NCBI GenBank assembly: GCA_947624865.1
Contig: CANQMH010000010.1
Location: forward strand, 1-35,512
From: an uncultured Clostridia bacterium
Lineage (GTDB): Bacteria; Bacillota; Clostridia; Oscillospirales; Acutalibacteraceae
Length of the DNA: 35,512 bases
Direction of reading: 5' to 3'
In this document: in pieces, positions 18,274-26,358 of the stretch
Numbering within the stretch: the stretch's first letter is position 1
Layout: every line of letters starts with the position of its first letter
Made by a program: the position numbers and the translations under genes
Notes under the pieces: model-generated
What the model saw: the letters and a program-made list of their open reading frames with translations, nothing else
What the model was told of the DNA's origin: nothing
The model's database searches: none

Positions 18274-18300
18274 GTATTAAAAAGTTTATAAGCTTAATTT

Positions 18301-18340
18301 AAAAGACAGGTTTTATGGTAAATCTGTCTTTTCTTTTTTT
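18301..18340 (+). terminator. Intrinsic terminator after aroK
   Basis: AAAAGACAG...CTGTCTTTT followed by CTTTTTTT. Confidence 0.8.
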
Positions 18341-18459
18341 ATGACCAAAATTTTAAGCAAATATAATATTTACATTATTTTACACAAATAAAATGATTGC
18401 TTGATTTGTTTATGTTTTTTAAGTGGTAATATAACGGCAGAAAGAAAAGGAGAGGAAAA

Positions 18460-18972
18460 ATGAATAATACTGAAAATAAAAGAAGCAGAGTCATTATAAT
18501 TTCACTAATTGCGGTAATTGTAATTCTTTTATGTGCAGGCACAGCAGCAGGATTTATATTATTAAGCAATAATCCGCAGGAAGGTAAAACTGCAAAAGGG
18601 GTTGTATTTGACAGTAATGCATCTCATTATGATGCAACAGTAGAAAATGACAGCAATAACAACAGCGGAATTAAAGTTCCCGGCTATGATGATATTGTGT
18701 TTTCATCAAACAGCACAGATTTCCCCATAACACTTCTGAACCCCGAGGGCAATCCTTGTAATTTTCAATTTAAATTATCACTGAAAGAAACAGGTAAACA
18801 GCTGTGTTCTACAGGTCTTGTTAAACCGGGTGACGCTATCAAAGGAGTAAAGCTCCAAAACACAATACCCAAAGGCACTTACACTCTTGTCATAAACATA
18901 TCCACGTCCTCTCTTGACAGCGCCGCTAATATGAACGGTGCACAGGTTCAGACAACACTTACGGTTAAATAA
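18460..18972 (+). CDS. Uncharacterised exported/type II membrane-anchored beta-rich protein
   Basis: Single N-terminal TM (VIIISLIAVIVILLCAGTAAGFILL) then GIKVPGYDDIVFSSNSTDFPITLLNPEGNPCNFQFKLSL...GLVKPGDAIKGVKLQNTIPKGTYTLVINISTSS...MNGAQVQTTLTVK; SD ggagagg. Confidence 0.85.
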   Translation: MNNTENKRSRVIIISLIAVIVILLCAGTAAGFILLSNNPQEGKTAKGVVFDSNASHYDATVENDSNNNSGIKVPGYDDIVFSSNSTDFPITLLNPEGNPCNFQFKLSLKETGKQLCSTGLVKPGDAIKGVKLQNTIPKGTYTLVINISTSSLDSAANMNGAQVQTTLTVK

Positions 18973-19042
18973 TTAATACAATAATCCCCTAACGGGGTTT
19001 ATATAAAATACATATAAAAATAATTTTAAGGAGAATTAAGTA

Positions 19043-19609
19043 ATGAAAAACTTAGGCAAAAAATTAGGAACAGCAATGCTTGCCATTGCAATGTGCGCTT
19101 GCGCAACAACATCTGCTTTTGCAGCTTCAACAACAGATACACCTGTTGTTGATGAAAATAACACGTCAGCTAACTTCCAGCAAAAGATTACGTACACAAA
19201 AGATGCTTCGGAAATTGTTCCGGCATACACAGTGTCAATTCCTGATACGGTAGCTCTTGCTAAAGATTCTACTACGCTCTCATATTCGCTTGCACTTAAA
19301 AATGATACAGCGTTTATTCCGGAAGGCAAGAAAATCAGCGTAAAAATTCAGAGCGCAGGCTATTCCGGAAATTTGAAAAAGTTTGCAGTATGGGATTCAA
19401 GACATCTTCATGAGGCTGAATATCTTATATATAATTCCGACGCTTCCGCTAATCCCACATATTATGAAATTGGCGATGAAATTGTTTCATGGACCGGTTC
19501 TAACTGGGGAACAATGACAAGGAAAATAAAGCTAAAAGATTATTACAACGTTGGAGCAGGAAATTATAATGGTGTAATCAATTATACGGTATCTCTTGAA
19601 GATAAATAA
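19043..19609 (+). CDS. Uncharacterised secreted beta-sandwich-like protein
   Basis: Signal peptide MKNLGKKLGTAMLAIAMCACATTSAFA; YTVSIPDTVALAKDSTTLSYSLALKNDTAFIPEGKKISVKIQ...YYNVGAGNYNGVINYTVSLEDK; SD aaggag. Confidence 0.87.
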   Translation: MKNLGKKLGTAMLAIAMCACATTSAFAASTTDTPVVDENNTSANFQQKITYTKDASEIVPAYTVSIPDTVALAKDSTTLSYSLALKNDTAFIPEGKKISVKIQSAGYSGNLKKFAVWDSRHLHEAEYLIYNSDASANPTYYEIGDEIVSWTGSNWGTMTRKIKLKDYYNVGAGNYNGVINYTVSLEDK

Positions 19610-19658
19610 TCTTAATCTTCGGTGTAAATTATACCGCTTTCATTAAGGAATGAACGCC

Positions 19659-20036
19659 ATGAAAAAATTAATCGTTGTTATCACTACGGCTCTGAGTGTA
19701 CTGTTAATTTGCTCAATATTTACAGCGTTTGCAGAAAACAGTTTCAGAACAAATGTTGTTTTGACAATTGAAGAAACAACATATATCAGCACAAATACTC
19801 AGGAAGTTACACAAAACAGCACTTTACAGACTTATGTTAGTAAGCCTTTATCTGCAATTGAAAGCACAAATGCGGACAATACTCAATCCTCTGCCGAATT
19901 AAATGTGCAAAGCAGAGATAAGACATTTTTAAGAACAGGAAGCAATATAGCCTTCGCATCAGTTGCAGCTTGTTTTGTAATGGTAATTTCAATCGTAGCT
20001 GTTTTATGGATAACAAAACGAAACAAAAGGAACTAA
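19659..20036 (+). CDS. Uncharacterised surface protein with Ser/Thr/Asn/Gln-rich stalk and C-terminal TM anchor with basic tail
   Basis: Signal peptide; C-term FLRTGSNIAFASVAACFVMVISIVAVLWITKRNKRN. Met at 19659 has a better-spaced SD (aagga) than 19650. Confidence 0.82.
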   Translation: MKKLIVVITTALSVLLICSIFTAFAENSFRTNVVLTIEETTYISTNTQEVTQNSTLQTYVSKPLSAIESTNADNTQSSAELNVQSRDKTFLRTGSNIAFASVAACFVMVISIVAVLWITKRNKRN

Positions 20037-20134
20037 AGGAGTAATCATATACAGTCACTATACCCATGCGGCAGCATCGGTAATTACTGCAACAGAATAA
20101 GAACCCCTTTTTCTACCGAAATTGCATATAATCA

Positions 20135-20180
20135 ACAAAGCGCCCATGCTTTTTTTGCATGGGCGCTTTGTATGTTTTTT
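20135..20180 (+). terminator. Strong hairpin terminator
   Basis: ACAAAGCGCCCATGC ttttttt GCATGGGCGCTTTGT then ATGTTTTTT. Confidence 0.85.
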
Positions 20181-20189
20181 AAATTTATT

Positions 20190-20732
20190 TTATTCGCCTT
20201 TAAGTACGACTGTTTCAACAGTATGATTAACGGCGTTCAGGTATTTTGTAAAAACATCTTCTGTTTTAATTTTAAGACTTGACGTGTTTACACAAGGATG
20301 ACAGCCTATGTATTCACCCTTTAAAACATCCTCGTCAACAAGAAGCCGTACCTTGTTTTCCTTGTCGTTCATAAGTCCCATTATGCTTACTGCGCCGGGT
20401 TTTATGTCAAGATATTCAAGCATTGCTTCTTCTGTTGCAAACGAGAGCCTTGCACTGTTAATCTGGCTTGACAGCTCTTTTGTTTTAAAGGGCTTGTCGC
20501 CGGGCATCATCAGCAAATAAAAATTAGTTTTTTGCCTGTTGCACAGAAACAGATTTTTGCAGATTACAACATCAAGCACAGCGTCAATTTTATTGCACGC
20601 CTCCATTGTATCGGCAGGCTCATGGTCTGTGCGCATATACTCAATTCCCAGGCTGTCGAGCAAGTCATAAACCCTTATTTCACGTTCTTCTCTGTTGTCC
20701 GTGTTTTCGGGACGTCCTTTAAAAAGCTCCAT
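20190..20732 (-). CDS. YbaK/ProX-type prolyl-tRNA editing (aminoacyl-tRNA deacylase) protein
   Basis: LLDSLGIEYMRTDHEPADTMEACNKID...VICKNLFLCNRQKTNFYLLMMPGDKPFKTKELSSQI...LGLMNDKENKV-type region IMGLMNDKENKVRLLVDEDVLKGEYIGCHPCVNTSSLKI. Confidence 0.9.
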   Translation of the reverse strand: MELFKGRPENTDNREEREIRVYDLLDSLGIEYMRTDHEPADTMEACNKIDAVLDVVICKNLFLCNRQKTNFYLLMMPGDKPFKTKELSSQINSARLSFATEEAMLEYLDIKPGAVSIMGLMNDKENKVRLLVDEDVLKGEYIGCHPCVNTSSLKIKTEDVFTKYLNAVNHTVETVVLKGE

Positions 20733-20748
20733 ATCTCACCTCAGACAA

Positions 20749-22794
20749 TTAATAATACGCACTATTTTCGTTAATTGTCAAGTCGTCATTTAACACTCCG
20801 ATTTCCTTTAACACATCTATCGTGTTGGTGTAGCTTTTCGGAATAAGATAATATTCAGAAGTTGCATGATAGTTAAAGTAACCTCCTAAAAAAATCTGAC
20901 TGAATGATGATATCTCATTATCCATGTTATTATTTGTCCAAATACTTATCATACATACAACGTCAGGATATTCTTTAGAATATTCGGAAAGACTGTTATG
21001 ATATGAATATCCGTCATAATAATCTGATGATATCGAGTGAAACGGCTCAAGAACAATATCAGTAGTCGATTTATCTGCGGCAAAATCTTTTTTAAGTGCA
21101 GCTAAAACTTTTTTGGGAATATTTTCCTGTTCATTTGATGTGTTATTATTTATATCGTTATAATTTGGGAGTAAATCAGCTGTCCCTTCATATCCACTGC
21201 GTTTGAGAGCATCAACAGTAAAAGTTGTTATGTTACTAATATCCGCACGCTCCATTGCGCTGTACTTTTCAACGTATTCTTTCTTTGAGGTTATTTCTGT
21301 AGTGTTAATATAATAATATTCATCTGAGTAGATAGAGTCAAAGCCAATTGGGGCGTAAATCCTTGTAACCGTCATACCGTTTGTCAGCTTGTATGCAAAA
21401 CAGTAATGCGGAGGATCAACCGAAAACGGCATATTGTTCATTAATATATCGTACCATACATTTGAAAATTTCTCATTTGAAGCAATAGAAGCAATGTTTT
21501 CTCTGTCTATATATTGCTGATGAAAATTTATAATTGTATTTATGTCTTCCTTTTTGTCAAAGTCGCCTGCTGATTTTTTTGTTAATGAAGAAAAGCTTTC
21601 ATCTTTGTCATAATAGCAGTAGTCTGTATCAATAAGACCTGCGCTTTCAACATCGTCAGAATTAGGAATAAATGTATTGTATCCAAAAACATCAAAATCG
21701 CATAAAGCTATTCCCACAATTACTGCTATTATTAAGCCACCAAGCGGTATAGAGGTTAAAACAAGCTTTGAAAATCCTTTATAAAATATCAGATGGCATA
21801 TTATAAATGCCGGAATACTCCCCAGAATAAATCCGAATATAAAGCCTAATAATCCGTATCCGAACACATTGATTGAGCCGAAAAGTACACCGAGAAACAT
21901 ACCTGCGAGGAATGAAACAAGTACCTTTACAATATGGCAGGGCAGATAATATGCAAATGACGACTGAGCTCGTTCAGCCTTTCTCTTTCTGACAAGGAAA
22001 GCCGAACCCGCAAGGCATATTAATGTAAATATGAGCCAGTAGATCACGTTAATTCCGTCATATGCGGCAAGAGGATTAAGTGCATTCATAATAAAATGGT
22101 CTTTGAAAATTTCTGAATATGAGCCGTAGAAAAATCCGCCTGCTACGCCTTTTACAAACATAGCTGAAAGAGGATAAGCCACACATACGGTTATAAACAT
22201 AATTACGGAGTTTATTGTTGTTCCGCAGCATATTGAAATAAGCCCATATGCTGAAATACAGGATAAAGTGCCTATAACTAATTTTAAATAAGTATGTGTC
22301 GCTTCATTTACAAGCGGCTGACCCGCGCAAATTGAGATAATCGACATAATTCCTAAGAAGAATAAAGCAGGAAATAATGAAAAAATAAATGCCGACGCTG
22401 ATTTTGAAAAGAACAAAGTTACCCTGCTTACCGGAAGCGCCCCGTAAAGGTCTGCTTTGCGCTTGTTGTGAAGATATGAATATACCTTAACGGTGTATAT
22501 TATGGTAAAGATAATTGTAAGGAAATAAATCATTCCCGACGTGAGTATCTGGAAAACCTGAAGCGGTATTTCATATGTCATTTCTGAAGAATCGGGATAT
22601 AAAAAACTGTTATTAGGATTTCCTATAACCAGACATAGGGTAAGTATTATTGTCATAAATACGGCTGCGAGTATTGAGAATACTACAAGTGTGCCGGTGC
22701 AGGACTTTAGTTCCCATTTAAAAATTGAAAAAGCCTGCTTGAATTTTTCTTTAAAGGATACTGTTGACGTCATAGCCTGCTGCCCCCATTTCAC
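20749..22794 (-). CDS. ABC transporter permease (ABC-2-like, large extracytoplasmic domain)
   Basis: Multiple TM helices, KVYSYLHNKRKADLYGALPVSRVTLFFSK motif, adjacent to ABC ATPase and GntR regulator. Confidence 0.87.
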   Translation of the reverse strand: MKWGQQAMTSTVSFKEKFKQAFSIFKWELKSCTGTLVVFSILAAVFMTIILTLCLVIGNPNNSFLYPDSSEMTYEIPLQVFQILTSGMIYFLTIIFTIIYTVKVYSYLHNKRKADLYGALPVSRVTLFFSKSASAFIFSLFPALFFLGIMSIISICAGQPLVNEATHTYLKLVIGTLSCISAYGLISICCGTTINSVIMFITVCVAYPLSAMFVKGVAGGFFYGSYSEIFKDHFIMNALNPLAAYDGINVIYWLIFTLICLAGSAFLVRKRKAERAQSSFAYYLPCHIVKVLVSFLAGMFLGVLFGSINVFGYGLLGFIFGFILGSIPAFIICHLIFYKGFSKLVLTSIPLGGLIIAVIVGIALCDFDVFGYNTFIPNSDDVESAGLIDTDYCYYDKDESFSSLTKKSAGDFDKKEDINTIINFHQQYIDRENIASIASNEKFSNVWYDILMNNMPFSVDPPHYCFAYKLTNGMTVTRIYAPIGFDSIYSDEYYYINTTEITSKKEYVEKYSAMERADISNITTFTVDALKRSGYEGTADLLPNYNDINNNTSNEQENIPKKVLAALKKDFAADKSTTDIVLEPFHSISSDYYDGYSYHNSLSEYSKEYPDVVCMISIWTNNNMDNEISSFSQIFLGGYFNYHATSEYYLIPKSYTNTIDVLKEIGVLNDDLTINENSAYY

Positions 22795-23650
22795 TTATAA
22801 ATATTTCTTCAAGAGTAAGCGGCATTGCCGAAATATACACCGGATTAAGCGCGTCTAATTTCGGCATAAAATCTTCTTCCGTTCCTCTTATTGTTAAGTT
22901 GAATATGTTACCGTTCTGCCATACGTTAATTACATTTATGCCCTCAAAAACATTTGATGCCAGAGGTACTTCCGAGAATGCAACCTGTACTTTGCGTAGT
23001 CCTAATCTTAATGCGTCTATTTCACGCTCCATAAGCATTGTTCCTTTGTGCATAAGACACACGCGGTCGCATAAATCCTCAAGCTCTCTGAGGTTGTGGG
23101 ATGCAATTATTACGGTCATATTATTCTCTGACACGTGGTCAATAAGTATTCTTTTAAGCAAATGACGAACAACAGGGTCAAGACCGTCAAATATTTCGTC
23201 AAGAAAGAGATACTTGGGACACGTTGAAAGAGCAAGTATCAGCGCCGCCTGACGCTGCATACCCTTTGACATATTTATAATTCTTGCATCGCGTTTTATC
23301 GGAAATATTGAGCAATAGCGGTTAAACTGCTCTTCGCTCCAGTTTGGATAAAGTTTTCTGTAAAGAAATGCTGTACTGTTTATTGTGCTGTTATTGTAAA
23401 AAAACGGAAAGTCAGGAATAAAATAACATTCGCCTTTTGCTTTGGGATTGTCGAACAGCTTTTTTCCGTCAACCAGTATTGCGCCGGCATCAGGCTGGTA
23501 CACGCCTGACAAAAGCCGCAGCAGGGTCGATTTTCCGCTTCCGTTGCTTCCTACAAGTCCAAGCACGGAACCATCGTTTATTTTGACATTCATATTGTTT
23601 ACGGCTGTTATCTTGTCAAATTTTTTAGTAAGATTTTTAATCTCAATCAA
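22751..23650 (-). CDS. ABC transporter ATP-binding protein (YtrB-like); likely TTG start
   Basis: IEIKNLTKKFDKITAVNNMNVKINDGSVLGLVGSNGSGKSTLLRLLSG...MSKGMQRQAALILALSTCPKYLFLDEIFDGLDP. TTG at 23650 has SD gaggaggt; the ATG at 23680 lies within gntR. Confidence 0.93.
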   Translation of the reverse strand: MIEIKNLTKKFDKITAVNNMNVKINDGSVLGLVGSNGSGKSTLLRLLSGVYQPDAGAILVDGKKLFDNPKAKGECYFIPDFPFFYNNSTINSTAFLYRKLYPNWSEEQFNRYCSIFPIKRDARIINMSKGMQRQAALILALSTCPKYLFLDEIFDGLDPVVRHLLKRILIDHVSENNMTVIIASHNLRELEDLCDRVCLMHKGTMLMEREIDALRLGLRKVQVAFSEVPLASNVFEGINVINVWQNGNIFNLTIRGTEEDFMPKLDALNPVYISAMPLTLEEIFISEMGAAGYDVNSIL

Positions 23651-24020
23651 TGCTTTGACCTCCTCTAAATGTTTTTTCAACTATTTCTATCAGGTCATTC
23701 TTGCTTACGCCGAAAATATGTGCTTTAGAAGCGGCAATTTTAAATTCATCAATTGCAAGTACTTTCTGAGCCGAGTTTTCGGAAAGCTTGTCAGTGAGAA
23801 AGCTGCCTCTGCCCACGGTTGAAAATATATATCCGTCGCTTTCAAGCTCCCGATATGCTTTTGCTACCGTGTTTGGATTAACCCCAAGCTGTGTTGCAAG
23901 AATTCTGACAGGCGGCAGTTTGTCACCGGATTTTATTACGCCAGCAGAAGCTAACTTGATAATGTTTGTGCAGAGCTGCTCATAAATAGGAACCCGCGAT
24001 GCAAAATCAATTTGAAACAT
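23643..24020 (-). CDS. GntR-family (YtrA subfamily) transcriptional regulator
   Basis: FQIDFASRVPIYEQLCTNIIKLASAGVIKSGDKLPPVRILATQLGVNPNTVAKAYRELESDGYIFSTVGRGSFLTD. Confidence 0.94.
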   Translation of the reverse strand: MFQIDFASRVPIYEQLCTNIIKLASAGVIKSGDKLPPVRILATQLGVNPNTVAKAYRELESDGYIFSTVGRGSFLTDKLSENSAQKVLAIDEFKIAASKAHIFGVSKNDLIEIVEKTFRGGQSID

Positions 24021-24047
24021 ATTTAACCTCCTTTAAAAATTATTTAT

Positions 24048-24088
24048 TTTGTATTAATAAATATAGTACATTTATATATTAATACAAA
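24048..24088. promoter_or_regulatory. Perfect 12-bp inverted repeat, putative GntR operator
   Basis: TTTGTATTAATA - 17 bp - TATTAATACAAA upstream of gntR. Confidence 0.75.
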
Positions 24089-24104
24089 CATACAATTATG
24101 TCAA
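24076..24104 (-). promoter_or_regulatory. sigma-A promoter of gntR-ABC operon
   Basis: Reverse strand TTGACA - 17 bp - TAATAT; -10 lies in one arm of the inverted repeat. Confidence 0.7.
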
Positions 24105-24242
24105 TACTTATATGTTAAATTTATTTTTAATTTGTTACTAATTTTTTTACTAAAAGATTAAGAAAAAGTTTATTTTCCAAAGTTGAAAAGAAAAAATAAT
24201 TGTGATAAAATTATCTGAGAAAACCTTTGAAAGGGTGCTTTT

Positions 24243-24623
24243 ATGAAAAAATGCGAATATTGCGCAAAGGAAATATCATATTTTGAACAGTATTGCAGTA
24301 CAGATTGCCACGCAGAAGCAAACAAATATTATGAAAAGACAGAAAAATTTGAAAAGATTTTTTCATTTGTAAATGCAATATGTGTTTTCGGAATTCCGAT
24401 AGGACTTTTGCTTTTTCCTTTTTTGAAAGTGCCCGGAACGATTATTGCGTCGATAAGCTGTGCAATTTTGGGAATTTTGTTGATTTTACTTCCGTTTCCT
24501 ACGGAAAATATGATTTCCAAGTATAAAATTAAAAAGGCTATGAAGATAACCAGGATCATCGGAATTGCGATAATTGTTTTAGGTTTTGCTATCGTGGGTT
24601 TTATGTTTTTCTTTTTTAAATAA
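24243..24623 (+). CDS. Small zinc-ribbon-like membrane protein
   Basis: MKKCEYCAKEISYFEQYCSTDCHAEANKYYEK (CxxC...CxxxC) then three hydrophobic helices; promoter-like TTGAAA-17-TAAAAT at 24183-24211. Confidence 0.82.
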   Translation: MKKCEYCAKEISYFEQYCSTDCHAEANKYYEKTEKFEKIFSFVNAICVFGIPIGLLLFPFLKVPGTIIASISCAILGILLILLPFPTENMISKYKIKKAMKITRIIGIAIIVLGFAIVGFMFFFFK

Positions 24624-24686
24624 AAATGAATAAATTATATATAAACGTCAACACTATTATCAGCAATTAAAAAGGAGGATTTTTAA

Positions 24687-24917
24687 ATGCTAGATAAAAT
24701 TGCGTTGACGCTACTTGTAATCGGCGGACTCAACTGGGGAAGCATAGGTATTTTCCAGTTTGACCTTGTAGCTTGGATTTGCGGAGGACAGACAGGAATT
24801 ATAAGCAGAATAATTTACATTCTCGTAGGCCTTTCTGCTATCTGGTGCATTTCGCTTTTATTCAGAGATACAAGAGATACCGTTATGGACGATTCAGTTT
24901 CAAAAAATCGCGCATAA
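24687..24917 (+). CDS. DUF378-family small membrane protein
   Basis: MLDKIALTLLVIGGLNWGSIGIFQFDLVAWICGGQTGIISRIIYILVGLSAIWCISLLF. Confidence 0.92.
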   Translation: MLDKIALTLLVIGGLNWGSIGIFQFDLVAWICGGQTGIISRIIYILVGLSAIWCISLLFRDTRDTVMDDSVSKNRA

Positions 24918-24934
24918 ACAGCACATTATCATAA

Positions 24935-24964
24935 AAGGGTCAGCTCAAATGTGAGCTGACCCTT
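24935..24964. terminator. Bidirectional terminator hairpin
   Basis: AAGGGTCAGCTCA aatg TGAGCTGACCCTT between convergent genes. Confidence 0.85.
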
Positions 24965-25002
24965 AAAATTTATATATTTTATTAAATTCTCTAAGAGTTT
25001 TA

Positions 25003-26211
25003 TCAAAGAGTTTCAACAATAGCTTTCGTATCTCTTGCAATTACCATTTCTTCGTCTGTAGCAATAAGCTCAACGCGGATTTTTGAATCGGGTGCAGAAA
25101 GAGTTCCCGTTACACCATGCAAAGCCTTAGCGTTAAATTCCTTATCCATTTTAACTCCGAGACATTCAAGATAATCGCAAACTCTTTCGCGCAGCTGAGG
25201 CTGGTTTTCACCAAGGCCTGCGGTAAATACGATTCCGTCACAGCCTCCGAGAGCAACATAATAGCTTCCGATATATTTTGCAATCTGATAATAAAGCATT
25301 TCGTGTGCAAGATGAGCGCGCATATTGCCGTTTGCTTCGGCGTCACTGACATCACGGTCATCGGAGGAAATTCCCGATATTCCTAAAAGTCCCGATTCCT
25401 TGTTGAGGATTTTAGACATTTCATCAGCCGTAAGATGCTCTTTTTCAGCAATAAAGGTTATAACCGACGGGTCAAGAGAACCTGAACGCGTACCCATCAT
25501 AAATCCGCCGAGCGGCGTAAGTCCCATTGTTGTGTCAATAACCTTGCCGTTTTTAACTGCTGTAATTGACGAGCCGTTGCCTATATGGCATGTAATAAGC
25601 TTTAGCTCCTCTTTTTTTCTGCCCATGATTTCAGCCATCTTATCGGTAACATAACGGTGAGAAGTACCGTGAAATCCGTATTTACGCACGCCGAATTTCT
25701 CATAGTATTTGTAGGGTACGGCATACATAAATGCTTTTTCAGGCATTGTCTGGTGGAACGCAGTATCAAAAACAGCTACCTGCGGAACTTTTGCTCCAAA
25801 AACTTTTGCACAGGCCTCAATTCCCTGCAGGTTAGCAGGATTATGAAGCGGAGCAAGCGGAGAAAATTCTCCGATTTTCTTTATAACTTCGTTATTGATA
25901 AGAACGGATTTATCAAAATAAGCACCGCCCTGAACAACTCTGTGTCCTATTGCGGAAACTTCGGAAAGTTCTTTTATTGCGCCGTATTCGGGGTCTGTAA
26001 GTGCATTTTTAACAGCTTCAAAAGCCTGTGTGTGGTTAAGCATCTGAGTTTTGCGTTCTATTTTTTCGCCGCTTGGAGTTTTAAAACCGATGAAAGCACC
26101 GTCGGTGCCTATCCTCTCACAGTTGCCTTTGGCAAGCACCTTTTCATCATTTGCGTCAATAAGCTGATATTTCAGCGATGAGCTTCCTGCATTGATAACA
26201 AGAATTTTCAT
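25003..26211 (-). CDS. ackA: Acetate kinase
   Basis: MKILVINAGSSSLKYQLIDAND...GHRVVQGG...VAVFDTAFHQTMPEKAFMYAVPYKYYEKFGVRKYGFHGTSHRYV...LITCHIGNGSSITAVKNGKVIDTTMGLTPLGGFMMGTRSGSLDP. Confidence 0.98.
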   Translation of the reverse strand: MKILVINAGSSSLKYQLIDANDEKVLAKGNCERIGTDGAFIGFKTPSGEKIERKTQMLNHTQAFEAVKNALTDPEYGAIKELSEVSAIGHRVVQGGAYFDKSVLINNEVIKKIGEFSPLAPLHNPANLQGIEACAKVFGAKVPQVAVFDTAFHQTMPEKAFMYAVPYKYYEKFGVRKYGFHGTSHRYVTDKMAEIMGRKKEELKLITCHIGNGSSITAVKNGKVIDTTMGLTPLGGFMMGTRSGSLDPSVITFIAEKEHLTADEMSKILNKESGLLGISGISSDDRDVSDAEANGNMRAHLAHEMLYYQIAKYIGSYYVALGGCDGIVFTAGLGENQPQLRERVCDYLECLGVKMDKEFNAKALHGVTGTLSAPDSKIRVELIATDEEMVIARDTKAIVETL

Positions 26212-26358
26212 TTTTATCATCCCTTCACTTTTTATTGCTTAGAATATAAATTTAATATATAATAGAACAATATAATGATACTCCAATAGTTTGGTGTTTT
26301 CAAGTCCTTTTTAGATTTTATTTCCGGAGTATGACTATCATAATACAGGAGGTAAACG

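Noticed and set aside
18984-18999. CCCC/GGGG hairpin between the first two surface-module genes
   Set aside because: Only a 4-bp core stem with an interrupted extension and weak T-run; not convincing as terminator or regulatory element.
20041-20100. 20-codon open stretch VIIYSHYTHAAASVITATE* right after an aaaggag SD-like site
   Set aside because: No canonical start codon in frame; too short to support as a gene.
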